DNA from: JAJRAG01 sp050010535
Lineage (GTDB): Archaea > Thermoplasmatota > Thermoplasmata > Methanomassiliicoccales > JACIVX01
DNA length: 35,116 nucleotides
Direction: 5' to 3'
Assembly (NCBI GenBank): GCA_050010535.1
Contig: JBEKKT010000018.1
Coordinates: 1 to 35,116 of the forward strand
Shown here: piece by piece, positions 24,932-32,486 of the stretch
Numbering within the stretch: the stretch's first letter is position 1
Layout: every line of letters starts with the position of its first letter
Program-made: the position numbers and the translations under genes
Notes under the pieces: generated by a model
What the model was told of the DNA's origin: nothing
The model's input: the letters and a program-made list of their open reading frames with translations, nothing else
Database searches by the model: none

Positions 24932-26194
24932 TCACCTGACCGCTTCTGGAACGGAGATCTTCCCGGTCAATGCACTGGCGGCCACCACGGCTGGGCCAGC
25001 GAGATATACTTCCGAGTTTCTGTGACCCATCCTCCCGACGAAATTCCTGTTCGTGGAACTTACGCACCTCTCGCCTTCCGCCAGGACTCCCATATGACCC
25101 CCCAGGCATGCGGCGCACGTCGGTCCGGAGACGAACGCGCCCGCATCGGTGAGGATTCGTATTAGACCCTCCTTTAGGGCTTGCTGATAGACCTTCGTGC
25201 TTGCCGGTACGACTATCATCCTGACGATCGGATGGATTTTCTTCCCCTTCACAATCGAAGCCGCAACGCGCATGTCCTCAATCCGCCCGTTCGTGCACGA
25301 ACCCAGGAACGCCTGGTCAATCGGGACCTGGACTTCGCTCGCGGGCTTGACGTTGCCGGGGGAGTGCGGAAGTGCCACCATATAGTCGAGGGCGGACAGA
25401 TCGTATTCGCGTTCGGTCAGGTACTGCGCCCCCTTGTCCGGCGATACCTCCTCATATCTACCCCTGACGATGCCTCTCAGGAAATTCTCGGTGGCCTTAT
25501 CTGTAGGGAATATGCCCGCCTTCGCTCCCGCCTCGACAACCATATTGGCCACGGTCAGTCGGTCCGATACCGTCATCGACCCGACGCCACGTCCGTTGAA
25601 TTCCAATGTCTTGTAGTTCGCCCCGTCCACGCCGATGTCCCCGATTATCTTGAGGATAAGATCCTTCCCTGATGCGTATTTCCGAAAGCGTCCGCTCAGC
25701 TTAATCTTGATTGATTCTGGAACCTTGAACCACAGCTTCCCCTCCGCGAAGCATGCCGCCGCCTCGGTGCTCCCGACTCCGGTCGAGAACGCCCCCAACG
25801 CCCCGTAAGTGCATGTGTGAGAGTCCGCCCCGACAATCAGCCTCCCTGGGGCGACGAAACCTTCATCGATCATAACTTGATGACAGATGCCGCCCCTTCC
25901 GACCTCGTAGTAGTTCTCGATCTTATGCGTCTTCGCAAACACCCGCATCTCTTTGGCCTGCTCCGCCGACGGAACATCCTTGTTCGGTACGAAGTGATCA
26001 GGGACAAGGACTATTTTGTCCCTCAAAGGCTCGCAGGAGAGCGTATCGAACTCGCGGAACGCAATTGGGCCAGTTATGTCGTTCACCATGACGTAGTCGA
26101 TCTCCGCCTCGACGAAGTCTCCCGCATAGACATTCGTCGACGACTTCGCCGACAGAATCTTCTCTGAGATTGTCTTCCCTTTCGACTCGGGCAC
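24932..26194 (-). CDS. leuC: 3-isopropylmalate dehydratase large subunit
   Basis: This 420-residue aconitase-superfamily protein binds a 4Fe-4S cluster. Expected cysteines appear in FLGSCTNGRIEDM and SGPTCAACLGGHMG. GADSHTCTYGALGAFSTGVGSTE is the substrate-binding segment. The short archaeal form (about 420 residues) can belong to isopropylmalate, citramalate or homoaconitate pathways; here leuA and leuB favour leucine, with possible double use for isoleucine through citramalate. The start is GTG at 26194, preceded by GAGGAGG. It lies 15 bp behind leuA. Confidence 0.94.
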   Translation of the reverse strand: MPESKGKTISEKILSAKSSTNVYAGDFVEAEIDYVMVNDITGPIAFREFDTLSCEPLRDKIVLVPDHFVPNKDVPSAEQAKEMRVFAKTHKIENYYEVGRGGICHQVMIDEGFVAPGRLIVGADSHTCTYGALGAFSTGVGSTEAAACFAEGKLWFKVPESIKIKLSGRFRKYASGKDLILKIIGDIGVDGANYKTLEFNGRGVGSMTVSDRLTVANMVVEAGAKAGIFPTDKATENFLRGIVRGRYEEVSPDKGAQYLTEREYDLSALDYMVALPHSPGNVKPASEVQVPIDQAFLGSCTNGRIEDMRVAASIVKGKKIHPIVRMIVVPASTKVYQQALKEGLIRILTDAGAFVSGPTCAACLGGHMGVLAEGERCVSSTNRNFVGRMGHRNSEVYLAGPAVVAASALTGKISVPEAVR

Positions 26195-26209
26195 TTGATC
26201 CCTCCTCAG

Positions 26210-27823
26210 TCAATCCTTGGGGATTCTCGAATACAGTCGATCGATCGCCTCGACCGCCGCGTCTACGCTCGTCTGAACGATGTCGGATCCGACGCTCTTC
26301 CCGACGGACACGGCCTTCTTCTCACCGTTGTGCTGAAGCTTGACGGAGACCTCACACAGTGCGTCGCTCCCGCCGGTTATTGCGCTGAGCCTGTATTCGA
26401 CCAGCGTTATCTTGCCACTCACAACGGATCTGATCGCGTTAAGAGCAGCGTCCACCGGCCCGATGCCTATTTCCGAGCCGCGCTTGTTCTCACCGTCAAT
26501 CTCGAGGGCGACGACAGCCGTGGGCGTGATGTTCAAGCCAGTAAACACTGCGAACTCTTTCAACTTCACCTTCCTCACGTCGCCCGCACGCTGCCCCGCA
26601 ACGTGATAGGCCAGGGCGACGAGCTCTGCGTCATCCACGTGCTTTCCACTCTCTGCCAGCTTCTTCACTTCCTGGACGACCTTCCCAACCTGTTCTTCCG
26701 TGAGTGTGACCCCGTACTCGCCCAGCTTTTTCTTCACCGAGTGAACTCCGCTGTGCTTGCCAACGACGATCTCTCTGAACATGCCCACGAGCTCCGGTCC
26801 AAAAGCCTCATACGTTGAGGGATCTTCAAGGATGCCATGAACATGAATACCAGACTCATGCGCGAATGCGTTATTCCCAACGATGGCCTTGTTCCCCGGG
26901 ACCGGCATTCCCGTTAGGTTGGATACGGTCTTTGACACGTAGCCGATCTTCTTCGTGTTCACGTTCGTCTGGATATTGTAGAACGCCATAAGACCGAGGA
27001 CGACTTCTTCAAGGGCGGCATTCCCTGCCCTTTCTCCAAGCCCGTTGACGCAAACGTGGACCTGTCTCGCACCGCACCTAACCGCAGCGAGGGAGTTCGA
27101 GACCGCCAGCCCGAAATCGTCATGACAATGCACGCTCAGGGGCACCTTCGTAACGGACATGAGCTCGCTCACAAGACGCTCCATAGCAGGTGTGGATGTG
27201 ACCCCGACGGTATCAGGCAGGTTAATCTTGTCCACGCCTGCCTCCTGCACAATCACATGCATCTCTTTCAGGAAATCAAGCCCGGTGCGGGTAGCGTCCT
27301 CGCAAGAGAACTCCACGGTCAGACCGTGCGCTTTCGCGTACTCGATGGCGTCAACCGCCCTTGCCTTGACCTCATCTCTGGTCATCTTCAGCTTGTGCTT
27401 CAGGTGGGCGTCCGAGGTCGCAATGAACGTGTGGACGTAGTCGACTCCACAATCAATGACGACGTTAACGTCCTTCCTGCTCGACCTCGAAAGCGCGCAT
27501 ACCCTCGATTCGAGACCGAGAGCTGCGATTCTTCTCACCGCTTCCCTCTCCCCGACCGATATAATCGGGAAACCGGCCTCGATCACGTCGACCCCAAGGT
27601 CACTGAGGGCTTCAGCTATGCGGACCTTCTCCTCGACGGAAAGGGCGACGCCCGGGGTCTGCTCCCCATCTCTCAGCGTCGTGTCGAAGATCTCAACGGA
27701 CTTCGGCATCGACTCGGTCAAGGCCCAAGAGTTGAATTCGCTGGTGTACACTCTCTTCCTATCCAGGCCCCGACCCTTTTCGCGGTCTGACGTTGATTCC
27801 TCTATGGTTCGACGGACGGTCAT
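26210..27823 (-). CDS. leuA: 2-isopropylmalate synthase (or citramalate synthase)
   Basis: This 537-residue enzyme condenses acetyl-CoA with 2-oxoisovalerate. EIFDTTLRDGEQTPGVALSVEEK opens the TIM barrel, HCHDDFGLAVSN gives metal-binding His residues, and NGLGERAGNAALEEVV and NNAFAHESGIHVHGIL follow. The C-terminal part (about 410-537) resembles the leucine-binding regulatory domain, so feedback control by leucine or isoleucine is likely. Citramalate synthase shares this layout and cannot be excluded. The start is ATG 27823 with GAGGT 7 nt before it, although an open TTG at 27841 exists. About 38 residues precede the barrel. A leucine-rich small ORF lies upstream in the same frame, separated by one TGA. 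Confidence 0.92.
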   Translation of the reverse strand: MTVRRTIEESTSDREKGRGLDRKRVYTSEFNSWALTESMPKSVEIFDTTLRDGEQTPGVALSVEEKVRIAEALSDLGVDVIEAGFPIISVGEREAVRRIAALGLESRVCALSRSSRKDVNVVIDCGVDYVHTFIATSDAHLKHKLKMTRDEVKARAVDAIEYAKAHGLTVEFSCEDATRTGLDFLKEMHVIVQEAGVDKINLPDTVGVTSTPAMERLVSELMSVTKVPLSVHCHDDFGLAVSNSLAAVRCGARQVHVCVNGLGERAGNAALEEVVLGLMAFYNIQTNVNTKKIGYVSKTVSNLTGMPVPGNKAIVGNNAFAHESGIHVHGILEDPSTYEAFGPELVGMFREIVVGKHSGVHSVKKKLGEYGVTLTEEQVGKVVQEVKKLAESGKHVDDAELVALAYHVAGQRAGDVRKVKLKEFAVFTGLNITPTAVVALEIDGENKRGSEIGIGPVDAALNAIRSVVSGKITLVEYRLSAITGGSDALCEVSVKLQHNGEKKAVSVGKSVGSDIVQTSVDAAVEAIDRLYSRIPKD

Positions 27824-27847
27824 GAAAACCACCTCGACCAAGCCAAT

Positions 27848-27910
27848 TCAAAGCAATGGGGCTGGAATCAGGCGCAAAAGCAACGACAGTCCCAACCTCT
27901 CAGCATTCAT
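27848..27910 (-). CDS. Leucine-rich small ORF upstream of leuA, candidate leader peptide
   Basis: The ORF encodes MNAERLGLSLLLRLIPAPLL, 20 residues of which 8 are Leu, then TGA. The Leu codons are TTG, CTG, TTG, CTT, TTG, CTG, TTG and CTT. Its ATG is about 20 nt after the transcript start predicted from the TATA element at 27953-27960, and its stop is 24 nt before the leuA ATG. It lies in the same frame as leuA. The upstream bases (GGGACCAAGA) are not a good ribosome site. Position and composition match the leucine leader peptides that control leu operons in bacteria. Translation is not shown, and archaeal examples of this mechanism are not established to my knowledge. An out-of-frame ATG at 27906 overlaps it. 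Confidence 0.5.
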   Translation of the reverse strand: MNAERLGLSLLLRLIPAPLL

Positions 27911-27952
27911 TCTTGGTCCCGGCTTTGTGGTTCTGATGGTAGATTGAACGAG

Positions 27953-27960
27953 CTATATAA
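27953..27960 (-). promoter_or_regulatory. leu operon promoter
   Basis: TTATATAG on the minus strand is a clear TATA element. The transcript start should be near 27931, leaving a leader of about 108 nt before leuA, the longest predicted leader of any operon here. A short palindrome AGTGTCACT (27971-27979) lies just upstream and could be an operator. Confidence 0.6.
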
Positions 27961-28038
27961 CCATTGCTACAGTGTCACTTACATGCACGTCGCACTCATA
28001 ATGCTGAATGCGTCACGAGCCAGTGAGAATGAAAATCC

Positions 28039-28671
28039 TCAAACGCCCCTTCGCTGGCCCCAAATAATCTTCTGGAGCTGAGGAAGCACTCTAACCCGTA
28101 GCTTCTTCCTCAACACCCATTCTGCCACTGGACGAAGATCTAGGCCGCCCACTGGCGTCAAAATGACGTGGCACAGGACCCCGTGCTCCTTCAATATCTT
28201 CTCTGCGAAAAGAAGATCTTTCTCGTCGGCGACGACGAACTTTAACTGGTCAGCAGGCGACAAAAGCTCCAGGTTCTCCATCATCATTCTACCAGACATG
28301 CCAGAGGATGGGCACTTGATATCCATGCTTATGAGGAGATCGTTCGAACAGGGAACTTCCTCAAGAGACACGGACCCATTCGTCTCGATCGAAACGTGAA
28401 ATGAATTCTTCAGAAATACGTCAATCATCTCGTAGATGTCTTTCTGAAGCAAAGGCTCGCCTCCAGTGAGGCAGACGAAGGGGATCCCGCAATCGCTGAC
28501 CCTCTTGAGGACATCGGACAACGACATCTCCGTCCCCTCTTCCTCCCTTGCGTAAGCTGTGTCGCACCAGACGCATTCGAGGTTGCAGCCGCAAGTCCTC
28601 ACAAAGACCGTTGGCGTACCGATCAGCACGCCCTCCCCTTGCAAAGAGTGGAATATCTCCGAGATCCTCAA
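28039..28671 (-). CDS. queE: 7-carboxy-7-deazaguanine synthase (radical SAM)
   Basis: This 210-residue radical SAM enzyme makes 7-carboxy-7-deazaguanine from carboxytetrahydropterin. ISEIFHSLQGEGVLIG is the QueE N-terminus, CGCNLECVWCDTAYA carries the C-x3-C-x2-C cluster motif, and LTGGEPLLQ is the SAM-binding GGE. IETNGSV follows. The frame is open upstream to 28749, but that part overlaps queC; the TTG at 28671 has GGTGA with a 4-nt spacer and starts right at the conserved N-terminus. Its TTGA overlaps the queC stop. The product leads to preQ0, which archaea insert at position 15 of tRNA as archaeosine precursor. Confidence 0.93.
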   Translation of the reverse strand: MRISEIFHSLQGEGVLIGTPTVFVRTCGCNLECVWCDTAYAREEEGTEMSLSDVLKRVSDCGIPFVCLTGGEPLLQKDIYEMIDVFLKNSFHVSIETNGSVSLEEVPCSNDLLISMDIKCPSSGMSGRMMMENLELLSPADQLKFVVADEKDLLFAEKILKEHGVLCHVILTPVGGLDLRPVAEWVLRKKLRVRVLPQLQKIIWGQRRGV

Positions 28672-29354
28672 GTTCTCACCTCGTAAGCGATCTCGTCCTC
28701 GTAACCAGCTTCCTCGAATCCTTTCAGTCGAAGCAGGCAGGAGTCGCATTGGCCGCAGGCCTTCTCACCACCTTTGTAACAGCTCCATGTCAAGTGCAGC
28801 GGCGCTCCGAACCGCTTGCCCAGCCTCACTATGTCGGCCTTCGTATAGCAGATTATTGGAGTCTCGATCTTGATCTGTCTTCCCTCAACACCCGCCTTAG
28901 TCCCGACCTCAAGCACCCTCTGGAAGGCATCGAAGAACTCCGGCCTACAATCCGGATACCCACTGTAGTCTAACGAGTTCGCGCCGATGAATACCCTCTC
29001 AGCAGAGACAGACTCGCAAAGTCCGGCCGCGACACTCAGGAAGATCGTGTTCCTGGAAGGAACGTATGTGACGGGAATTCTAGATCCGATTCTCTCAGCC
29101 GAGGTCCTCTCGGGAACCTTGATATCAGGGGAGATCAGGGCACTCGTCTTGAATGACGTCAGATCCAGATCAATCACTACGTGCCGCTTGAGACGGTAGA
29201 AGCTGACGACATCTTTCGCCGCCCTCAATTCCCTCGCATGCTTTTGACCATAGCGGATCGTCAGAGGGATGACCTCGTAACCCTGAGATATTGCATAAGC
29301 AAGAGTTACTGTCGAATCCAATCCCCCGGAAAGCAGGACTACGGCCTTCTTCAT
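28668..29354 (-). CDS. queC: 7-cyano-7-deazaguanine (preQ0) synthase
   Basis: This 228-residue PP-loop ATPase converts 7-carboxy-7-deazaguanine to preQ0 with ammonia. VVLLSGGLDSTVTLAYA is the PP-loop, LTIRYGQKHARE and YVPSRNTIFLSVAAGLCE are substrate segments. The C-terminal zinc site is formed by four cysteines in WSCYKGGEKACGQCDSC. The ATG follows the queD stop by 3 bp, with GGTGA 3 nt upstream. Its stop overlaps the TTG of queE. Confidence 0.96.
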   Translation of the reverse strand: MKKAVVLLSGGLDSTVTLAYAISQGYEVIPLTIRYGQKHARELRAAKDVVSFYRLKRHVVIDLDLTSFKTSALISPDIKVPERTSAERIGSRIPVTYVPSRNTIFLSVAAGLCESVSAERVFIGANSLDYSGYPDCRPEFFDAFQRVLEVGTKAGVEGRQIKIETPIICYTKADIVRLGKRFGAPLHLTWSCYKGGEKACGQCDSCLLRLKGFEEAGYEDEIAYEVRT

Positions 29355-29357
29355 GAT

Positions 29358-29831
29358 TCACCTGAGATCATGCGATGCCCAAGCGCTCTGGCCGCGCTCT
29401 TCCTCTAGGCCGACCTCCACCTTCGTCACATTGCCCGGGAAGCGCACTTCTTCCAGAATACGGGCGAGCATGACCCTCGCGACCTCCTCGGCGCTCGCCT
29501 CCTCAATGTCTAGAATGACCACATCCTCAGCCGGGAAGACGTACCGCTTCTTGCCAACTTTCGCGACGATCTCGTCCCCGACCGACAGTACCACCCGAGG
29601 GCAGTTGCCGGGCAAGAGGACCCTGTGGTCGAAGTCATCCACAATCTTTCTCATAACCTTCTTAAGCTCAATGAAGTCCATGATCATCCCGTTGACGCCC
29701 TTCTCCCCATGCAGTACCAACCTCAATCCATAGACATGACCGTGAAGTCTGCCGCATTTCGCGTGCTCAGTGATGAAGTGGCACGCGGAAAATCTAATCC
29801 CCGCCTCCGTGCCGTCAATCTCAAGTCTCAT
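29358..29831 (-). CDS. queD: 6-carboxytetrahydropterin synthase (QueD/PTPS family)
   Basis: This 157-residue T-fold enzyme makes the first pterin intermediate of preQ0 synthesis. The zinc ligands and catalytic Cys are visible in FSACHFITEH and CGRLHGHVYGL; MDFIELKKVMRKIVDDFDHRVL is the conserved helix. An ATG at 29846 is in frame, but no ribosome site precedes it, while GGTGG stands 5 nt before the ATG at 29831. AATAATAAC near 29856-29864 would also put a transcript start near 29834. The order queD-queC-queE supports the preQ0 role over a biopterin role. Confidence 0.9.
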   Translation of the reverse strand: MRLEIDGTEAGIRFSACHFITEHAKCGRLHGHVYGLRLVLHGEKGVNGMIMDFIELKKVMRKIVDDFDHRVLLPGNCPRVVLSVGDEIVAKVGKKRYVFPAEDVVILDIEEASAEEVARVMLARILEEVRFPGNVTKVEVGLEEERGQSAWASHDLR

Positions 29832-29857
29832 CTCACCCACCGACATCGTCTTTGTTA

Positions 29858-30649
29858 TTATTCTTTTCGTCTCCCGACGAGCGCTGAGGCAAGAGCTATG
29901 GAGTCGACATAGCTCGACTTCGCCCTCGAGGTATCGACGAACACGTAGTCAATGTTCAGAACTACAGCTCCCAGCGCCTTTCCCTTCCCCAAAAAGTGGA
30001 GGGTCCTGAAGATCAGGTTTCCAGAGATCCCGTCTGGGGCCAGTATGAAATTCCTGTCAATGACGGCGTTCTCGATTAGGATCTCGCAGTTCCTGACGTC
30101 CAGGCCCACCGCGATCCCTCTCCTTGTGACTTCCTCAGCGTCCGAGAGGGTTCGATCCACGGCAGAATGCCGCCCTTTGTCCCCGAGTCGCCCTCCCGAG
30201 AGCACGCCGATCTTCGGCTCCACTCCCATTTTCCTCATCAGCTTCACCCCGAGGCCGATGAATTCCATCTTCTGCTCCACCGTCCAGCCCTCGTCCACTC
30301 CAACAGGGGCGAAGAAGAACATCCGCCCTCCAGGAGGCTGGAGTAGCGCGATCCTAAGGATCCTGTCTACCGAGAACGTCTCCTTTATCGCATTCATCGA
30401 TGTCGTCGAGTCAAGACTGCCGCGAACAGCCGCGTCGATATCTCCATCGTGGAGAGCCGCCACCAGTTCTGAGGGGTCATCATAGATCGTAGTGCGGCCC
30501 AGACCCTTCCGGTTCGCTGCCGTGACCGTCCTCTTGACCTTGTACTTGTCGACCTTCGCGCCTATCCCTATTCGTGTGTCCGGGTTCCTGCCCCTGTCCG
30601 ATATGATCTCAGGGGATAGCATCGACCGACAATCGGCGAGGGGCATCAT
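29858..30649 (-). CDS. Methanogenesis marker protein 4-like / phosphotransacetylase-like protein
   Basis: This 263-residue protein matches what I know of the COG4002 family (methanogenesis marker 4, sometimes called MtxX). Shared features are DAAVRGSLDST, FFFAPVGVDEGW, PKIGVLSGGRLGDKGRH, ILIENAVIDRNFILAPDGISGNLIFRTL and VFVDTSRAKSSYV. The fold is thought to resemble phosphate acetyltransferase or PlsX; the reaction is not established. The N-terminal 30 residues are weakly conserved and the ATG at 30649 has no ribosome site. It lies between dph2 and the queDCE genes on the same strand. Its presence hints at a methanogen or a close relative, but marker proteins also occur outside methanogens. 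Confidence 0.75.
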   Translation of the reverse strand: MMPLADCRSMLSPEIISDRGRNPDTRIGIGAKVDKYKVKRTVTAANRKGLGRTTIYDDPSELVAALHDGDIDAAVRGSLDSTTSMNAIKETFSVDRILRIALLQPPGGRMFFFAPVGVDEGWTVEQKMEFIGLGVKLMRKMGVEPKIGVLSGGRLGDKGRHSAVDRTLSDAEEVTRRGIAVGLDVRNCEILIENAVIDRNFILAPDGISGNLIFRTLHFLGKGKALGAVVLNIDYVFVDTSRAKSSYVDSIALASALVGRRKE

Positions 30650-30740
30650 TTAACTTTTGCCGGCATCTCAAAGGGAGTCAGTGTGTATTGATGGAACATC
30701 GGAAAACGGTGTCCGACGGGAGAAGCAACAGAAAGAGGAT

Positions 30741-31754
30741 TCAGGCTTCTATTCGATCCAACTGATAGTCGCTCCACTTCCTCAGGCCAAGGGTTATCTC
30801 CATCTCCACCGGCGTCAAAATAGGCTTCGGGTACCTAAGAAAGTCGTCGACGGCCAACCTCGGACACGCGGTCGACACATAGGCATCGGCTTCGAAGGGC
30901 AGGAGGGAATCTGGATCGAACTCGTTCATCAGGACAACGTCCGCCTTTCTGTCGTTCTCCATCGCCATCTGTCTCAGGCGGAACGCGAGGTCAATCCTGT
31001 TCTGACCTGGCTTGGTTGAAACGAGGATGAGATACTTCTTGGCACTGGAGGCGCGGACAATCGCACCATGCCTCTGCCGGAGCACACGCTCGGCAAGATC
31101 TTGGAGCTCACGGACCTCTTGCGCGACTGGATCCATGACTATCACCGGCCTCTTCGTCTGTATCGCGAGAGCAAGTGGGTGGAAGTCACCGGTACCGAGA
31201 TAGAGAAACTGGTCCACCTTGTCCTCGACCGATGTTGCAGCAGAGATGTCGCACCCCAGGATCTGCCCCTCGTACTTTACTCTGCCCCCGCCCCTTCCGA
31301 TGTAGACCTTCTTGTTGTTCCCTTCCAGCCATGACTTGAGGGAAGGGAGATACTGGAGATACTGTACGGTGCTGACGAGGCCGATTTGATCCTTGAGCTT
31401 CGGCAGCAGGTTCGGTAGAAGCGGCGCGTAGTCCGCTTCGATCCGGGCTTCGATGAAGATAATGTTGTCCTTCACGTGCATCGACGGGATCTCAGAGTGT
31501 CCGAAGTGCACGAGAACGTCAGCGAACTTCTGAAAGTCCGTCGATACGTCACAGGCGCCGTAGCATGGGTCCGCCATGACGACGCAGGTCGACTGGGTCT
31601 TGGTCTCCAGCTCGGTTATGATCTTATGGCAATAGACCTTGAGCCCCTCGGGCATCTGGAGAGCGACCACCCTAGCGTTCTTTCCCGTTATCCATGCGGC
31701 CACTTCATCCAGTTTGAAGTCGTACAATTCCAATCCTCCGAGAGCGAAGCACAT
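30741..31754 (-). CDS. dph2: Diphthamide synthase subunit Dph2
   Basis: This 337-residue non-canonical radical SAM enzyme starts diphthamide formation on the His of elongation factor 2. The three cluster cysteines characteristic of Dph2 are visible in MADPCYGACD, ILGCDIS and STACPRLA. LQMPEGLKVY and HFGHSEIP are conserved N-terminal segments. The archaeal enzyme acts as a homodimer. The ATG at 31754 is used here. A TTG at 31727 has a better ribosome site (GGAGG, 7-nt spacer) and would give an N-terminus MYDFKLDEVAAWI typical of the family, so the real start may be there. It lies 25 bp behind rpl10e. Confidence 0.93.
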   Translation of the reverse strand: MCFALGGLELYDFKLDEVAAWITGKNARVVALQMPEGLKVYCHKIITELETKTQSTCVVMADPCYGACDVSTDFQKFADVLVHFGHSEIPSMHVKDNIIFIEARIEADYAPLLPNLLPKLKDQIGLVSTVQYLQYLPSLKSWLEGNNKKVYIGRGGGRVKYEGQILGCDISAATSVEDKVDQFLYLGTGDFHPLALAIQTKRPVIVMDPVAQEVRELQDLAERVLRQRHGAIVRASSAKKYLILVSTKPGQNRIDLAFRLRQMAMENDRKADVVLMNEFDPDSLLPFEADAYVSTACPRLAVDDFLRYPKPILTPVEMEITLGLRKWSDYQLDRIEA

Positions 31755-31779
31755 GCTTCGTCCGACAGTCAGCCCGAGA

Positions 31780-32298
31780 TCAATTCAGAAGCTCCGCGCC
31801 CTTCTCCACTATCACGTAGCAGGGGGAAGGAAGCTTCATCGATGCACGCCAGAGCGCGTCTTTTGCGGACTTGTAACCTTGGGGCGGCACTCTGACCGTC
31901 AATATGATCTGATCCGACTGGACGCGGGCAGCGGTCCCGACCGCCTTCCCGAAGGCGGCCCTCATGCCGCCGGATACACGGTCTGCGCCAGCGCCGGTCG
32001 CCATCTTGTGCTCGCGAAGAACGATATGAGGATAGATTCTGATCTTCAGGTAGTAGTTGCCCACGCCAGGATCCTTTGAGAGTTGCCGGTTGGCGGCGAC
32101 CCGTGCAGCCTCAAGAGCGGTGTGTCTAACCTGGCAAGGCTCCTTGATCTTGAGAGACAGCTCAACGGGATAGTCAGCAATCTGACTTCCTGTGTCGAAC
32201 TGGGTAATCCTTGGAGCTGGGACACCTCCCATATACTCCTTTCGCGTGTAGGCTTGCCCTCTTATTTGGCGATACATCCGTCCGGGCTTGCGTGTCAT
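31780..32298 (-). CDS. rpl10e: 50S ribosomal protein L10e (uL16)
   Basis: This 172-residue protein of the large ribosomal subunit opens with RKPGRMYRQIRGQAYTRKEYMGGVP. MATGAGADRVSGGMRAAFGKAVGTAARV is the conserved loop near the peptidyl transferase centre. Length is normal for archaeal L10e. GGTGAT with a 5-nt spacer precedes the ATG, and CTTATATACC (32355-32364) is a strong TATA element, giving a leader of about 35 nt. It is the first gene of a run that continues through dph2, pairing two translation functions. Confidence 0.97.
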   Translation of the reverse strand: MTRKPGRMYRQIRGQAYTRKEYMGGVPAPRITQFDTGSQIADYPVELSLKIKEPCQVRHTALEAARVAANRQLSKDPGVGNYYLKIRIYPHIVLREHKMATGAGADRVSGGMRAAFGKAVGTAARVQSDQIILTVRVPPQGYKSAKDALWRASMKLPSPCYVIVEKGAELLN

Positions 32299-32354
32299 AA
32301 CACATCACCAGTAACGATATTACGATGCTACAGGGGAGCCTAGATTAATATTTT

Positions 32355-32364
32355 GGTATATAAG
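32355..32364 (-). promoter_or_regulatory. rpl10e promoter
   Basis: CTTATATACC on the minus strand, with the transcript start expected near 32333. The near-palindromic TATATA core could also be read on the plus strand toward rnp4. A second plus-strand candidate, GATATTTTA near 32436-32444, is closer to rnp4. Confidence 0.5.
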
Positions 32365-32473
32365 GATGGTGCCCTCGGACATCGGCAAGAAGTGGTTCTT
32401 CCACCTATGGCAATCCACGCATTATGCACTGCAAAGATATTTTACTGCACTCCGTATTGTGACCAATCGAGCA

Positions 32474-32479
32474 GGAGGT
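32474..32479 (+). promoter_or_regulatory. Ribosome-binding site of rnp4 without a standard start codon behind it
   Basis: GGAGGT is a full Shine-Dalgarno match. No in-frame ATG, GTG or TTG follows within working distance; the codons at the right spacing are ATC (32484) and ACG (32487). Confidence 0.55.
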
Positions 32480-32486
32480 AACTATC

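Noticed and set aside
27848..27850. The leu small ORF as a broken N-terminal extension of LeuA (same frame, one TGA between)
   Set aside because: LeuA already has a full family length with a strong ribosome site at 27823, and such a Leu-rich presequence is not a LeuA feature. It remains a minor alternative and is listed as a caveat.
28672..28749. Longer QueE start upstream of 28671
   Set aside because: The extra residues lie in the queC coding region in another frame, and the conserved QueE N-terminus begins at the TTG at 28671.
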